Shown: one piece after another, positions 50,216 to 59,127 of the stretch
Layout of the letters: each line of letters begins with the position of its first letter
Position numbering within the stretch: the first letter of the stretch is position 1
Source of the DNA: Methylocaldum sp002005105
GTDB taxonomy: Bacteria > Pseudomonadota > Gammaproteobacteria > Methylococcales > Methylococcaceae
Assembly (NCBI RefSeq): GCF_051027545.1
Contig: NZ_CP194902.1
Coordinates: 1,674,001 to 1,738,000 of the forward strand
Direction: 5' to 3'
Length of the DNA: 64,000 nt
Translations under genes and position numbers: made by a program
The notes under the pieces: generated by a model
Told to the model about the DNA's origin: nothing
The model's input: the letters and a program-made list of their open reading frames with translations, nothing else
Database searches by the model: none

Positions 50216-50704
50216 CGCACACCCCGCAATCTGTCAATCCTCATCGATACCCTTGCGAAGGCCGTCACATCGACGCCGTATAGACGAAGCACATTCCGGC
50301 AAACGGGACGATTCGGGCCTTTTTGAATAACTAAGCAGTTGTCGCGCCAAACCGTGGTCTGAGTGCGTGAGGCAGATGTTTTCGGTGTGATTAGGGCGGG
50401 AGCGGTCAGTCGAGTTTGCTGTTGCGGGACGGAAAAATAAGGCACTACGAGCGGGCGGATGAACGAATTTTATCGCCGCTCCGGCCTTGCCGATGGCTGC
50501 GGAGTATTGCAACGCAGCTAATTTCCATACAAATAACCTTGTAATTTAGTCGACAATTCTCCACACTTGTGGCGGGTTTGTTCGAACAAAAGAACCTGGC
50601 CAGCCGCACACTCGAGCAGGTTGAACTGCCGTTTCCAGGTTGACAGGCTGCGTTACCTTATTCGCTTCACTTGATTGTCGAGGCCAAGTCTCCGTACCGA
50701 ATTT
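50216..50704. other. Intergenic region, no supported gene
   Basis: About 490 bases between divergent genes. I see no gene, convincing terminator or repeat of the three dispersed families. Confidence 0.5.
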
Positions 50705-51346
50705 ATGACTGACGAAAACCAAGCGCGCGCCGCCCTGGCGGCCAACCCCTTACCGCCGAACCCGTGGGTACAAGTTACCGATGATGGCATCATCATCAAG
50801 GCGGGCTATAGCGACACGCTGCACCGGATGCTGCGCTGGGTTCCGAAGGTGCAATGGGTTCCCGAGAAACGCCACTGGAAGGTGCCCCTGGCCGGCGCCG
50901 AGCTGATACGTTCGGTGTTGCCTGAAATCTCGCGCCTGGCCGAGGCCACTCACGAGGAGTTCAGAGTGCCTGCTCCGCCCGCTCAAAAGGAGCCGCCACT
51001 CGACGCACGTGCGGATGAGTCAAACCCGTCGACGGGCGATTCCGCCACGCGCGTATTCGACCCCGATGCGTCCGAGCGGGACCTGTTTCGCAATGCGGCG
51101 CGGTTTCTGTTCGGTAGCGATTGGCAGCGGGACACTGCTCGGGCCTTGGGCCGGGACGAACCCGCACTGGCCTGCTGGCTGGTGGGCGAAAGCGTGGTAG
51201 AGGACGATCCTCAAGTCTTGCTGAACGAGATGCTGGCTCTAATGCACCGGCGCGCCGCCGCAATCACCGCCGCGGCGGATCACCTGGCTGAGGCAATCGC
51301 GAGGAAAAAGCAAACCGGCTCCGGTGACACCGGAAACGGCAGTTGA
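50705..51346 (+). CDS. Hypothetical protein with HARP-like and HTH-like segments
   Basis: A 213-residue protein. Residues about 20-70 ('GYSDTLHRMLRWVPKVQW', 'VPEKRHWKVPLAG') resemble the HARP domain of SMARCAL1-type helicases, which handles single/double-strand DNA junctions. Residues about 130-185 ('LFGSDWQRDTARALGRDEPAL') resemble the small HTH found on phage- and plasmid-borne proteins. A DNA-linked role is inferred. The start at 50705 is the first ATG of the conserved-looking part. It precedes a minus-strand unknown group and the SIR2 gene. Confidence 0.55.
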   Translation: MTDENQARAALAANPLPPNPWVQVTDDGIIIKAGYSDTLHRMLRWVPKVQWVPEKRHWKVPLAGAELIRSVLPEISRLAEATHEEFRVPAPPAQKEPPLDARADESNPSTGDSATRVFDPDASERDLFRNAARFLFGSDWQRDTARALGRDEPALACWLVGESVVEDDPQVLLNEMLALMHRRAAAITAAADHLAEAIARKKQTGSGDTGNGS

Positions 51347-51401
51347 TCGTTACGGACTTGGTCGCCGATAACATTCTGTTCTATCTGAAAACGATTTCGT
51401 A

Positions 51402-51664
51402 GTAGGGTGGGTTAGGCCGCGCGGCCGTAACCCACCGAGCGACCTCGAATCGGTGGGTTACGCTCCGCTAACCCACCCTACGTAATGTTCACTCGAATGC
51501 CGAATGGAATTAGGCGCGTATCGCACGACACCTGCAAAGTTCCTTTGGTGTTTCCGCGCGCCGTAGCCCACCGACCAAGGCCGCGCAACCGGTGGGTTAC
51601 GGCGCGCGAAGAGTTCCGTGACTGCCGAATGCTTCGTGGGAGTGCGCGCCTAACCCACCCTACA
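51402..51664. repeat. Dispersed repeat B, two units
   Basis: A full unit in inverted orientation (51402-51512, with the ATTCCATTCGGCATTC head at its right end) and a second body at 51553-51664 (CCGTAGCCCACC...TAACCCACCC). No gene in 51347-51793. Confidence 0.75.
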
Positions 51665-51793
51665 CCAGATATACGAATCGGAACATTGTTTTCGGACGCA
51701 CCTTAAGCACAGGGCAGGGAGCCCGGCGCCCGCGTTATGTTGGCGTGAGCCTGCTTCTCTGCCGCCGCAACCGCGCGGGCTTCGTCTTTCCTG

Positions 51794-52258
51794 TCAGCCA
51801 GGCTGCATTTCATCGGCATTGGCGACAAATTCGATGCGCGTGACTTCGTCGAATACCCCGTTGGGAATGGTGTGCTCGTACTGGTTTTCATACCAGCTGC
51901 GGCAATACGGTAGGAAGATCCTCCCCTGATGGATGTGGTGCAAAACCTTGTCCCCTCGGTAGAGCACGTAATCGACCCCGGTGTTGTCGCAACGGCTGCT
52001 CCAGTCATCGCCGAACACTTCGAACTGGATGAATAACTTGGAAAACAGGCGGCCCGCTTCGGTCGTCTTGACCGCGGTGAAACGGACATTCTGGTAACGA
52101 CGGGCAACGGCGTCGGTGTCGAGGGTTTGCAGGAACTCCTGCAATTTTCCCTTTTTCACCTGCGTCGTCTCGTCGATGGGAACGCCCAGGTCGTTGAGTC
52201 CCATAGTTTTGGCGGGCGCCAGTTCAATCGAAGCGATATGTTTTACTAACGAAGCCAT
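51794..52258 (-). CDS. Hypothetical protein
   Basis: A 154-residue soluble protein starting MASLVKHIASIELAP. It mixes strands and helices ('YQNVRFTAVKTTEAGRLFSK', 'VDYVLYRGDKVLHHIHQGRI') and has no signal peptide. I do not recognise the family. It is next to another unknown in the same direction, 110 bases downstream of it, and both lie between the DNA-linked protein and SIR2. A weak AAGG site precedes the start. Confidence 0.6.
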   Translation of the reverse strand: MASLVKHIASIELAPAKTMGLNDLGVPIDETTQVKKGKLQEFLQTLDTDAVARRYQNVRFTAVKTTEAGRLFSKLFIQFEVFGDDWSSRCDNTGVDYVLYRGDKVLHHIHQGRIFLPYCRSWYENQYEHTIPNGVFDEVTRIEFVANADEMQPG

Positions 52259-52368
52259 AATCTTGCCTTTAATGTGCCCGTGCGCATTGTCGCTCCCCTC
52301 CCTGCTAAGAGAGAGCTCAACATAAACCACTGGATTGTTCGGGAGATGCCGGCCTGATCCGGTTCTTC

Positions 52369-52704
52369 TCAGCGCGCGGCGACGGTACTCGGAAGCAAGG
52401 TGTGAATCGTCGTCCATCCCCTCGGTACCGGGTTGCGCTGGAAAAACGCCGGGTCAGCCATGAAGGTTTGTCGCGGCCGCTCGCTGAACACGCCGCCGAT
52501 GTCGCATAGCGGAATGACGCGGTCCTGCGGCGGCTGACAGTCAACGCAAACCATCCCCCTTACCACGACAACCCCCGCCTCTACATTTCCCCGCGCGATG
52601 ATGTCGTGCGGCCAAAACCCGAAGATCATGCCGCCGTCGTTAAGCATCACTTGGGTCGAGAGCCCGTTGTCGATCAATCGAATCAATGAAGTAACGTTAT
52701 TCAT
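52369..52704 (-). CDS. Hypothetical protein
   Basis: A 111-residue protein (MNNVTSLIRLIDNGLSTQ...) with beta-rich core 'NDGGMIFGFWPHDIIARGN' and 'VVVVRGMVCVDCQPP' carrying a Cys-x2-Cys-like pair. No recognised family. It lies between 51794 and the SIR2 gene in the same orientation and might be part of one unit with them, but the gap to SIR2 (389 bases) makes co-transcription uncertain. Confidence 0.55.
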   Translation of the reverse strand: MNNVTSLIRLIDNGLSTQVMLNDGGMIFGFWPHDIIARGNVEAGVVVVRGMVCVDCQPPQDRVIPLCDIGGVFSERPRQTFMADPAFFQRNPVPRGWTTIHTLLPSTVAAR

Positions 52705-53093
52705 CGCTTTCTACGCAATTCCGTCGGGTTCGACCGGTCGATGGACCAAGACGACCTTTGGCCTTGACCGGGACGGCTTATTATTACCCGCATTTCCCGC
52801 CGAGAGTTAGCTGCCGGTGACGCTGATCGCGCTCTTATCGAGCAGCGCACTGTTTCCGAAAACGGCTGATGTCGGCGCGACCCGCCCGAAGCTGAGCGAT
52901 TGATGATCTTGGAAAAAACGCGAAGCGGCCTCCTGACGAAGACCACGAATGCGAAGATCGGAAATGCCCGCACGCTTTCATGCGCGCCGAAACGCCTGCG
53001 ATTGGGTGTGTTGATCGCCGGCAACGAGCGCGCATGATCATTCAGCAAGGGCGCACACGGCACCGGCACGTACACTCGTTACCGAAGCCATCA
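52705..53093. other. Intergenic region between the unknown pair and the SIR2 gene
   Basis: About 390 bases with several overlapping open frames on both strands but none with a family resemblance or good ribosome site. No repeats of the known families. Confidence 0.45.
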
Positions 53094-54452
53094 TCACTGC
53101 AAGTGCCGGATCAAACCCGGCAATTCCTTGAAATCGTCGAACCATACCGGACGCACGCCGAATTCGAGGTATTTGGCCGATTCCGCCTCGATCTCGTCCG
53201 GGGCCGGTTCCTTCCCCTGTCTGTCGTGCGGCCACTTCAGGAGCGCGTAGTGGTAGCGGCCCGGGTATTCCGCGATGGCTTCCCGAAGCAGGTCGTTCAT
53301 CGCGTCATCGGTGAACGAACAACCGATATAGAGCGCGATATGTACCGGATTGGCCAGAAATCCCCGATAAACCGTCTCCAGAATCCTGGATCGCGGACCT
53401 TTGTACACCGTCAGGTACTGGGACGTCGAAAAGACAAAGCGGACGTCCGTTATCAAAAACAAGCGTCTGGGCGTGTAGCCGTGCAGATGAAAGACCGGTT
53501 GGTGCCACCGGCTGTTGCGGGCCAGTTCGTCGGGGTCGCCTCGAAGCTCATCGCCCTTCATGGCCCAGGCTGCATGCGGGATCTTCTGTTCGGCGAGCGC
53601 TTCGGACATGAGGGCATCGAAGTTGTAGGTAATGATCGAGTCCCAGCCCGGAAACAGGCCGGGACCGCGCACCGGCACCTCCTGCGCATGCGCCAGTTCG
53701 GCGATGGCCCGGTGGATCTCGCCGGGCTCTTTCGCGCGCGTATAGAGAATCCTGGTGAGCAGGCGAAACAGGTGTTGACCGCAAAGGTCGTAACACACTT
53801 GCGCTCCCTGCATTAGGGTCTCGACATCGGTGGAAGAGCGTTTGGCCTTCACCTCGGCGAAGATCCTTCGTGCGATTTGCTCCTGCTCCGAGGTAAAGCG
53901 CCTCACTTCGCTGACCCGTTGCTCAAAGCGCCAGGTGCCGCTCCCGCCGGTGCGCACGGTGCCGTCGGGAAGGAATTCGATCGGAGCTTGAGGAGGATTG
54001 TCGGCGGCGGGCACGGATTCATGGAATTCCAGGCCCTTGTCGAGCGTTTCCTCCAGCATCAAGAGCACCAGATCCGACCAGGACGGCGCACCGGCGCCCA
54101 TCGAGACTCCGGCTCCCAACACCGGCGACAGCGCGCTCGATCGGCGAATCAGGCGCAGCAGCCCGAGATCGAACTCCCGAATGCGCCATCCGAGCCGGGT
54201 CCGGATCTCCTCGATGTAAGGCAGTACCAGACGCACTTCGGAGCGGATATCGGGCAGCGGACGGTTGGATAGCGGATGCTGACTGGCCCGGTAGATCCCG
54301 TTGACGTAGGTTTCGAGCTCGAACAGCGCGGCGGCCGGATCGTCGTTGAGAGCAAGCTGTTCCAATCGCGAAAGATCGCCGCCGTGCAGCGCTCTTTGCC
54401 AGGCGGCGTGCTGCTCCGACGGGCGCGGGACCAATGACCGATCTTGAGGCAT
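53094..54452 (-). CDS. SIR2-domain (SIR2_2) protein, probable NADase/defence-type
   Basis: A 452-residue protein. The N-terminal about 100 residues are helical. The SIR2-like fold begins with 'VLGAGVSMGAGAPSWSDL' (residues 111-128, NAD-binding GAGxS), then 'SIITYNFDALMSEA' (TYNFD 275-279), 'VFHLHGYTP' (HLHG 322-325, catalytic His region) and 'YIGCSFTDDAMNDLL' (377-391). These are the motifs of SIR2_2 enzymes, many of which deplete NAD in anti-phage systems. There is no HNH, TIR or nuclease fusion. Start 54452 has GGAGG upstream. The effector role is inferred from family knowledge. Confidence 0.85.
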   Translation of the reverse strand: MPQDRSLVPRPSEQHAAWQRALHGGDLSRLEQLALNDDPAAALFELETYVNGIYRASQHPLSNRPLPDIRSEVRLVLPYIEEIRTRLGWRIREFDLGLLRLIRRSSALSPVLGAGVSMGAGAPSWSDLVLLMLEETLDKGLEFHESVPAADNPPQAPIEFLPDGTVRTGGSGTWRFEQRVSEVRRFTSEQEQIARRIFAEVKAKRSSTDVETLMQGAQVCYDLCGQHLFRLLTRILYTRAKEPGEIHRAIAELAHAQEVPVRGPGLFPGWDSIITYNFDALMSEALAEQKIPHAAWAMKGDELRGDPDELARNSRWHQPVFHLHGYTPRRLFLITDVRFVFSTSQYLTVYKGPRSRILETVYRGFLANPVHIALYIGCSFTDDAMNDLLREAIAEYPGRYHYALLKWPHDRQGKEPAPDEIEAESAKYLEFGVRPVWFDDFKELPGLIRHLQ

Positions 54453-55000
54453 CTTTAAGTGTCCTCCGATTGCAGCAATCGCGCATTTGCCGCCCTGACG
54501 GGCATGAAAAACGCAATGGTATGAACAGATTGGGGACGGTAGCTCGTCGATGATCCAAAAGCCGAATTTTCGAGTCAAGGATTTTTAGGCGGACTGGGCC
54601 AAGAGGAAACGGCCCCGTCCAGCCGGTAATTTGTCGGCTCAACCGAAACAATCGAAACGCCATAAAGAGGCCGCACTCCCATGGCGCGTTTGAGGCTTCG
54701 ATCCGCGACCTCCAAAGACGTCTTTGCCCGGCCGGGTGGCCGTGCACTCGCCTGTCGGTTCCGTTACCGCGAGCCGTTGACCCTTCCTTCGCTTCGAACC
54801 AAATGCGAAAATGCGTTGATTCAAACGGAACACCCTTTCTGTACATTAGGATGAGATTACAACTCCTGCCGGCGCGCCCGTTGAGCCGGGCAAACGCCTG
54901 GATATCCAGGGCATGACGCGGGGAAGATCGGTCTTCCACTCCCCCGAAATCGATCGGTCCATCTGCCTGCCTGCCCCGTAATTACGACCCTGGTAAAGCC
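54453..55000. other. Intergenic region between divergent SIR2 and kinase genes
   Basis: About 550 bases, no gene supported. It must hold both promoters. A run of short inverted GC-rich motifs near 54870-54900 (GCGCCCGTTGAGCCGGGC) is visible but not classified. Confidence 0.45.
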
Positions 55001-57826
55001 GTGTTCGAGTCGCCCCGCCCAAAATTCCTTCACCTTGCCTTATTCGCCGCCGCCTACCTGCTGGGCTCCTGGCTCGGCCATTGGCTGACGCTGCTGCCCG
55101 GATCGGGCGTAACCTTGTGGCCGCCGAGCGGTCTCTATCTTGCGGTGCTGTTGTTGAGCGAGAAACGCCATTGGCCTTGGTGGATATTGGCCGGATTGCC
55201 CGCCGAAGCGGCCGGCGACCTGTGGCTGTTCCACATTCCGCTTTCCGCCGCTCTTTCCATCTATTTGGGCAATACGCTCGAAGCACTGGTCGGCGCAAGC
55301 CTGGTGCGCGGCTGGTGCGGCGCGCCGTTTCAGTTGCGCGGGTTGCGCGAGGTGCTGGTGCTGATCCTCTTCGGCGCGTTGTTGAGCCCCGTCCTCAGTG
55401 CAACGCTGGGTGCCGCGATCTTGGCCGCGCTCGGGTGGCAGGCGTTCACCTGGGTTTGGCCGCTCTGGTGGGTCGGCGACGGCGTGGGCGTCCTGATCGT
55501 GGCTCCCCTGGTCCTGGAGGTCTTTCAGGCTCGATGGAAATGGCGGGACATCCAAGTCGCTCGCTGGGTTGAAGCCGGGACGATGATCGCCGTGTTCGTC
55601 GCTATTGCCCACCTCGTCTTCACCGGCCGATTTCCGTACGGCTACATCATCATGCTGCCCCTGCTGTGGGCCACGCTGCGCTTCGAAATTTTCGGAATGG
55701 CGCTGACCATGGCCATCCTGACGGTCATGGCGGTGCGCTACACGGCGGGCGGGCTCGGGCTGTTCGCAAATCCCGACTTCGCTCCCGATGAGCGGCAGTG
55801 GCTGGTACAGATGTTCTTGGTCATCGTCGCCTTCTCGGCGCTCGTGGTCGCCGCCCTTACCCGGCAACACCGGCAGGCGCTGTTCAGTTTAGAGCGCGCC
55901 TACGGCGAGCTCGAGGCCCGCGTGCTCGAACGTACGGCGGAGGCACGCGAGAACGAGGAGCGGCTACGGCTGTTTATCGAATATGCACCCGCGGCGGTAG
56001 CCATGTTCGACCGTGAAATGCGTTATCTCGCCGTCAGCCGCCGTTGGCTGGACGATTACAGTCTCGAAGGCGAGGTGCGGGGCCGTTCCCATTACGACGT
56101 CTTCCCCGAGATTCCCGAGCGCTGGAGAAACGCCCATCGCCGCGCACTGGCCGGCGAAGTCGTTACCGCCGACGAAGACCACTTCGTCCGAACCAATGGA
56201 ACCGTCCAATGGCAGCGTTGGGAGGTGCGGCCGTGGCGCGGGGCGGATGGCGCCATCGGCGGGATAATCCTTTTTACCGAGGACATCACCGACCGCAAGG
56301 TGGCCGAGAACGCGGTGCGCGAGTCGGAAGAGAAATACCGAGCCCTGTTCGAGTCCATAGACCAGGGGTTTTGTACCATCGAAGTGTTGTTCGATGAAAA
56401 CGAAAAACCCGTGGATTACCGGTTCCTGACCGTCAATCCGGCATTTGAACGCCAGACGGGAATTCCCAACGCGGCCGGCAGACGGATGCGGGAAATCGCC
56501 CCTCTGCACGAGGAACACTGGTTCGAGATTTACGGCCGGATCGCCTTGACGGGCGAGCCGATGCGTTTCGAAAACCGCGCGGCGCAGCTCCACCGTTATT
56601 ACGATGTTTACGCCTTTCGGATCGGCGCGCCGGAGGAACGAAAAGTGGCGATTCTTTTCAACGACATCACCGAGCGCAAGCGCGCCGACGAGGCCCTCCG
56701 CGCCAGCGAGCAGCGCTTCCGCGCCATCTTCGAGCATGCGGGGACCGGCATCGCCATCACCGACGAAGAGGGACATGTTCTGAAGTGCAATCCCGCATTT
56801 TGCACTCTGCTCGGCTATACCCAGGAGGAACTCGGTCACCTCGTTTTGCCCGACCTGGTGCATCCCGACGACTGTGCCGCCAATTTTTCCGCGCTCCGCC
56901 GCCTGCGGGAAGAGGAACTTCCTTACTTCGAAATGGAAAACCGCTACCTGCGCAAGGACGGCCAAACGGTCTGGGTGCGCAAGTTCGTTTCGCTGCTGCG
57001 TGAATCGGCGGATGTGCCGGCGCACCTGGTGGCGCTGGTAACCGACATGACCGAGCGCCACCACATGGAGGAAGCCTTGCGCGCTGCCGACCGCCAGAAG
57101 GACGAGTTCCTGGCGATGCTGGCGCACGAGCTGAGAAATCCGCTGGCCCCGATCCGCAATGCCCTGTACGTGCTGCAAAGATCCGACGCCGAAGCTGTGG
57201 CCAACGAACGCACTCGTGCCATGCTCACGATGATGGAGCGCCAGGTGAACCATTTGGTCCGGCTGGTGGACGATCTCCTGGAAGTGTCCCGCATCACCCG
57301 CGGCAAGATCGAGCTCAAGAAGGAGCGAGTCGATCTGGCGGTTGTCATCGGTCATGCCGTTGAAACCAATCAGCCGCTCATCCAGGCAAACGACCACGAT
57401 CTGAGCGTTTCCCTCCCGCCGGAACCCTTGCTTCTCGATGCGGACCCGGTGCGGATTGCCCAGATTTTCGCCAATCTGCTCAACAACGCCACCAAGTACA
57501 CGCCTGCCGGCGGACACATTCATCTCACGGCGGCGCAAATGGGCAACGAGGCCGTCGTCCGCGTCCGCGACACCGGTGTCGGTATTTCGGCCGGGATGTT
57601 GCCCCACGTGTTCGATCTTTTCACCCAGGTCGACCGTACCCTCGACCGGTCTCAAGGGGGGCTGGGAATCGGGCTGGCCCTGGTGCGCCGCCTGGTCGAG
57701 CTGCACGGCGGCCGGGTCGAGGTCCACAGCGAGGGATCGGGACGGGGCAGCGAGTTCGTGGTGTATCTGCCGCTGGCCGCCGCCGCTTCGGCCGACGCCG
57801 CGATCTCGGAAGCCGCGGTTCCGTAA
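55001..57826 (+). CDS. MASE1-PAS sensor histidine kinase
   Basis: A 941-residue kinase with a GTG start. Residues about 8-290 are a MASE1 membrane sensor of about eight segments ('GVTLWPPSGLYLAVLLL', 'VWPLWWVGDGVGVLIVAPLV'). Three PAS/PAC modules follow: about 330-450, 460-570, and 575-690 with 'CTLLGYTQEELGHLVLPDLV'. Next are HisKA ('FLAMLAHELRNPLAPIRNAL') and HATPase ('NLLNNATKYTPAGG', 'DTGVGISAGML', 'GGLGIGLALVRRLVELHGG'). No receiver domain is attached, so a separate response regulator is needed; none is adjacent. Confidence 0.93.
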   Translation: MFESPRPKFLHLALFAAAYLLGSWLGHWLTLLPGSGVTLWPPSGLYLAVLLLSEKRHWPWWILAGLPAEAAGDLWLFHIPLSAALSIYLGNTLEALVGASLVRGWCGAPFQLRGLREVLVLILFGALLSPVLSATLGAAILAALGWQAFTWVWPLWWVGDGVGVLIVAPLVLEVFQARWKWRDIQVARWVEAGTMIAVFVAIAHLVFTGRFPYGYIIMLPLLWATLRFEIFGMALTMAILTVMAVRYTAGGLGLFANPDFAPDERQWLVQMFLVIVAFSALVVAALTRQHRQALFSLERAYGELEARVLERTAEARENEERLRLFIEYAPAAVAMFDREMRYLAVSRRWLDDYSLEGEVRGRSHYDVFPEIPERWRNAHRRALAGEVVTADEDHFVRTNGTVQWQRWEVRPWRGADGAIGGIILFTEDITDRKVAENAVRESEEKYRALFESIDQGFCTIEVLFDENEKPVDYRFLTVNPAFERQTGIPNAAGRRMREIAPLHEEHWFEIYGRIALTGEPMRFENRAAQLHRYYDVYAFRIGAPEERKVAILFNDITERKRADEALRASEQRFRAIFEHAGTGIAITDEEGHVLKCNPAFCTLLGYTQEELGHLVLPDLVHPDDCAANFSALRRLREEELPYFEMENRYLRKDGQTVWVRKFVSLLRESADVPAHLVALVTDMTERHHMEEALRAADRQKDEFLAMLAHELRNPLAPIRNALYVLQRSDAEAVANERTRAMLTMMERQVNHLVRLVDDLLEVSRITRGKIELKKERVDLAVVIGHAVETNQPLIQANDHDLSVSLPPEPLLLDADPVRIAQIFANLLNNATKYTPAGGHIHLTAAQMGNEAVVRVRDTGVGISAGMLPHVFDLFTQVDRTLDRSQGGLGIGLALVRRLVELHGGRVEVHSEGSGRGSEFVVYLPLAAAASADAAISEAAVP

Positions 57827-57872
57827 GCCAGGCCGTCTCTGCACGAGTCGCCGCGTTGAATCCTGGTGGCGG

Positions 57873-58020
57873 CTAATTCCATTCGGCATTCGAATGGACA
57901 TTCATCGTAGGATGGGTAGAGCGAAGCGAAACCCATCGATGGTGGGATAGCCCCTCGGCTCCGCTCGCGACAGGCTCCGCGTAACCCACCGATCCGAGGT
58001 CGCGCGGTGGGTTGCGGCCT
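57873..58020. repeat. Dispersed repeat B unit with conserved head
   Basis: CTAATTCCATTCGGCATTC head (57873), then GTAGGATGGGTAGAGC and paired GTAACCCACC / GGTGGGTTGC motifs. Same family as 45730 and 51402. The rest of 57827-58145 shows no gene. Confidence 0.75.
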
Positions 58021-58145
58021 CGCGGCCTGCTGCTCGAATTTTCCGACGGCGATATCCGGGTAGCCCGTGATGGGCCGGTGACATTGAACGCCTCGCCCGC
58101 TTGGGCAATGCCGGTCCTGCGGCATAGCCGGATAGGCGTTCCGGA

Positions 58146-58646
58146 TCAGGGGCTGGTCGGATCCCAAATAAGACGGGCGAGATCCGTCAAGTCGACATCC
58201 CGGTCGACGGGACATTGCGGGCAATCCAGGCGATTGGGCCGATTCGGGCATCGGCTGCATTGGCGAATCAGCATCTCAGCCCGTTCAAGATCGCGTTCCA
58301 CCAATTCCAGCTCGCTCCGGGTCGAATCAATCCATCCCCGCAGTTCATCCAGGAGCGGCAATACCTTCGATACGGCTTCCGCCCCGGAGCCGCATTGCTC
58401 GCGAACGCAAGCGAGCCGCTGGACATCGCTCAATTCCATCCCCAAGCGGGCAAGCCGGAGGACGATCGCCATGCGTTTGACGTCTTTCTTGCGGTAAAGC
58501 CGGGTCCCGCCACGGGTCCGTTCGGGCGCGATCAGGCCCAGTTCTTCGTACAGGCGGATAGTTCTGGGCGTGGTTCCCAGGTCTTCGGCTAACTCGCCGA
58601 TCTTCAGCATGTCGCGCTGGTCGCGCGGAGGGAGGCGCATAACCAT
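58146..58646 (-). CDS. MerR-family regulator with C-terminal Cys cluster
   Basis: A 166-residue regulator (a shorter start at 58610 is possible). The winged HTH 'LKIGELAEDLGTTPRTIRLYE' and 'GLIAPERTRGGTRLYRKKDV' is typical MerR. A coiled-coil dimer helix follows. The end holds Cys130-x2-Cys133 and Cys142-x2-Cys145, plus Cys80 and Cys85, suggesting metal or redox sensing. It is divergent from an nrtS-like gene whose promoter overlaps an inverted repeat, its likely operator. Confidence 0.88.
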   Translation of the reverse strand: MVMRLPPRDQRDMLKIGELAEDLGTTPRTIRLYEELGLIAPERTRGGTRLYRKKDVKRMAIVLRLARLGMELSDVQRLACVREQCGSGAEAVSKVLPLLDELRGWIDSTRSELELVERDLERAEMLIRQCSRCPNRPNRLDCPQCPVDRDVDLTDLARLIWDPTSP

Positions 58647-58681
58647 TACATCTCTATATTTGACGTTTACGGAAGATTCTG

Positions 58682-58710
58682 TTGACGCATCGGATGGAGC
58701 CGAGTTATAA
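58682..58710 (+). promoter_or_regulatory. Strong sigma-70 promoter before the NrtS-like gene
   Basis: TTGACG (58682-58687), 17-base spacer, TTATAA (58705-58710), in an AT-rich divergent region. Confidence 0.6.
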
Positions 58711-58721
58711 GGTTTCCATCC
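58692..58721. promoter_or_regulatory. Inverted repeat across the NrtS promoter (candidate MerR site)
   Basis: GGATGGA (58692-58698) and TCCATCC (58715-58721) are perfect complements 16 bases apart and straddle the -10 element, as expected for a bound regulator. Confidence 0.5.
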
Positions 58722-58836
58722 AAGATTGGTTTTATATTAATGAATTTTAATTAAATATAGATATTGATGAGCTTCAGGAATGCGAGCAAACAAGGCTTTT
58801 TGGGTTGACATGTTATTCCGTTACAGGACGAAAGTG

Positions 58837-59061
58837 ATGGCCTGTCACCGGTTGGCGCTGACGGGCGGAGTTTATCCTCGCTCGCTGCGGGTTACCCTGG
58901 TCGTCGGCACGCTCTTGAATCTTATCAACCAACCCGAGGCTCTCCTGGGCGCGTCGCCCTGGAATTTGACGCAGGCGATTTTGACGTATGCGGTGCCTTT
59001 TCTTGTCGCCACCTATGGTGCCGTGTCCGGGAGCACCCGACAGAACGGCCGCTCGGCATGA
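58837..59061 (+). CDS. nrtS: NrtS-like small nitrate/nitrite transporter
   Basis: A 74-residue protein (start chosen at ATG 58837 because AGGACG lies at good spacing; a start at 58780 would add 19 residues). Two membrane segments: 'LRVTLVVGTLLNLINQPEALL' and 'ILTYAVPFLVATYGAV'. The order basic residue, VGTxLxLINxxxxLL, LTYxVPxxVxxYxAV matches NrtS proteins described as small nitrate/nitrite transporters. The assignment is by pattern only. It is controlled from the adjacent promoter with a MerR-type inverted repeat. Confidence 0.75.
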   Translation: MACHRLALTGGVYPRSLRVTLVVGTLLNLINQPEALLGASPWNLTQAILTYAVPFLVATYGAVSGSTRQNGRSA

Positions 59062-59127
59062 ACGCTGATAGAGACACTTTGCGGCCGAAAGTGATCTCCT
59101 CCATTTCGTTATCTTGCGGAGAATACC

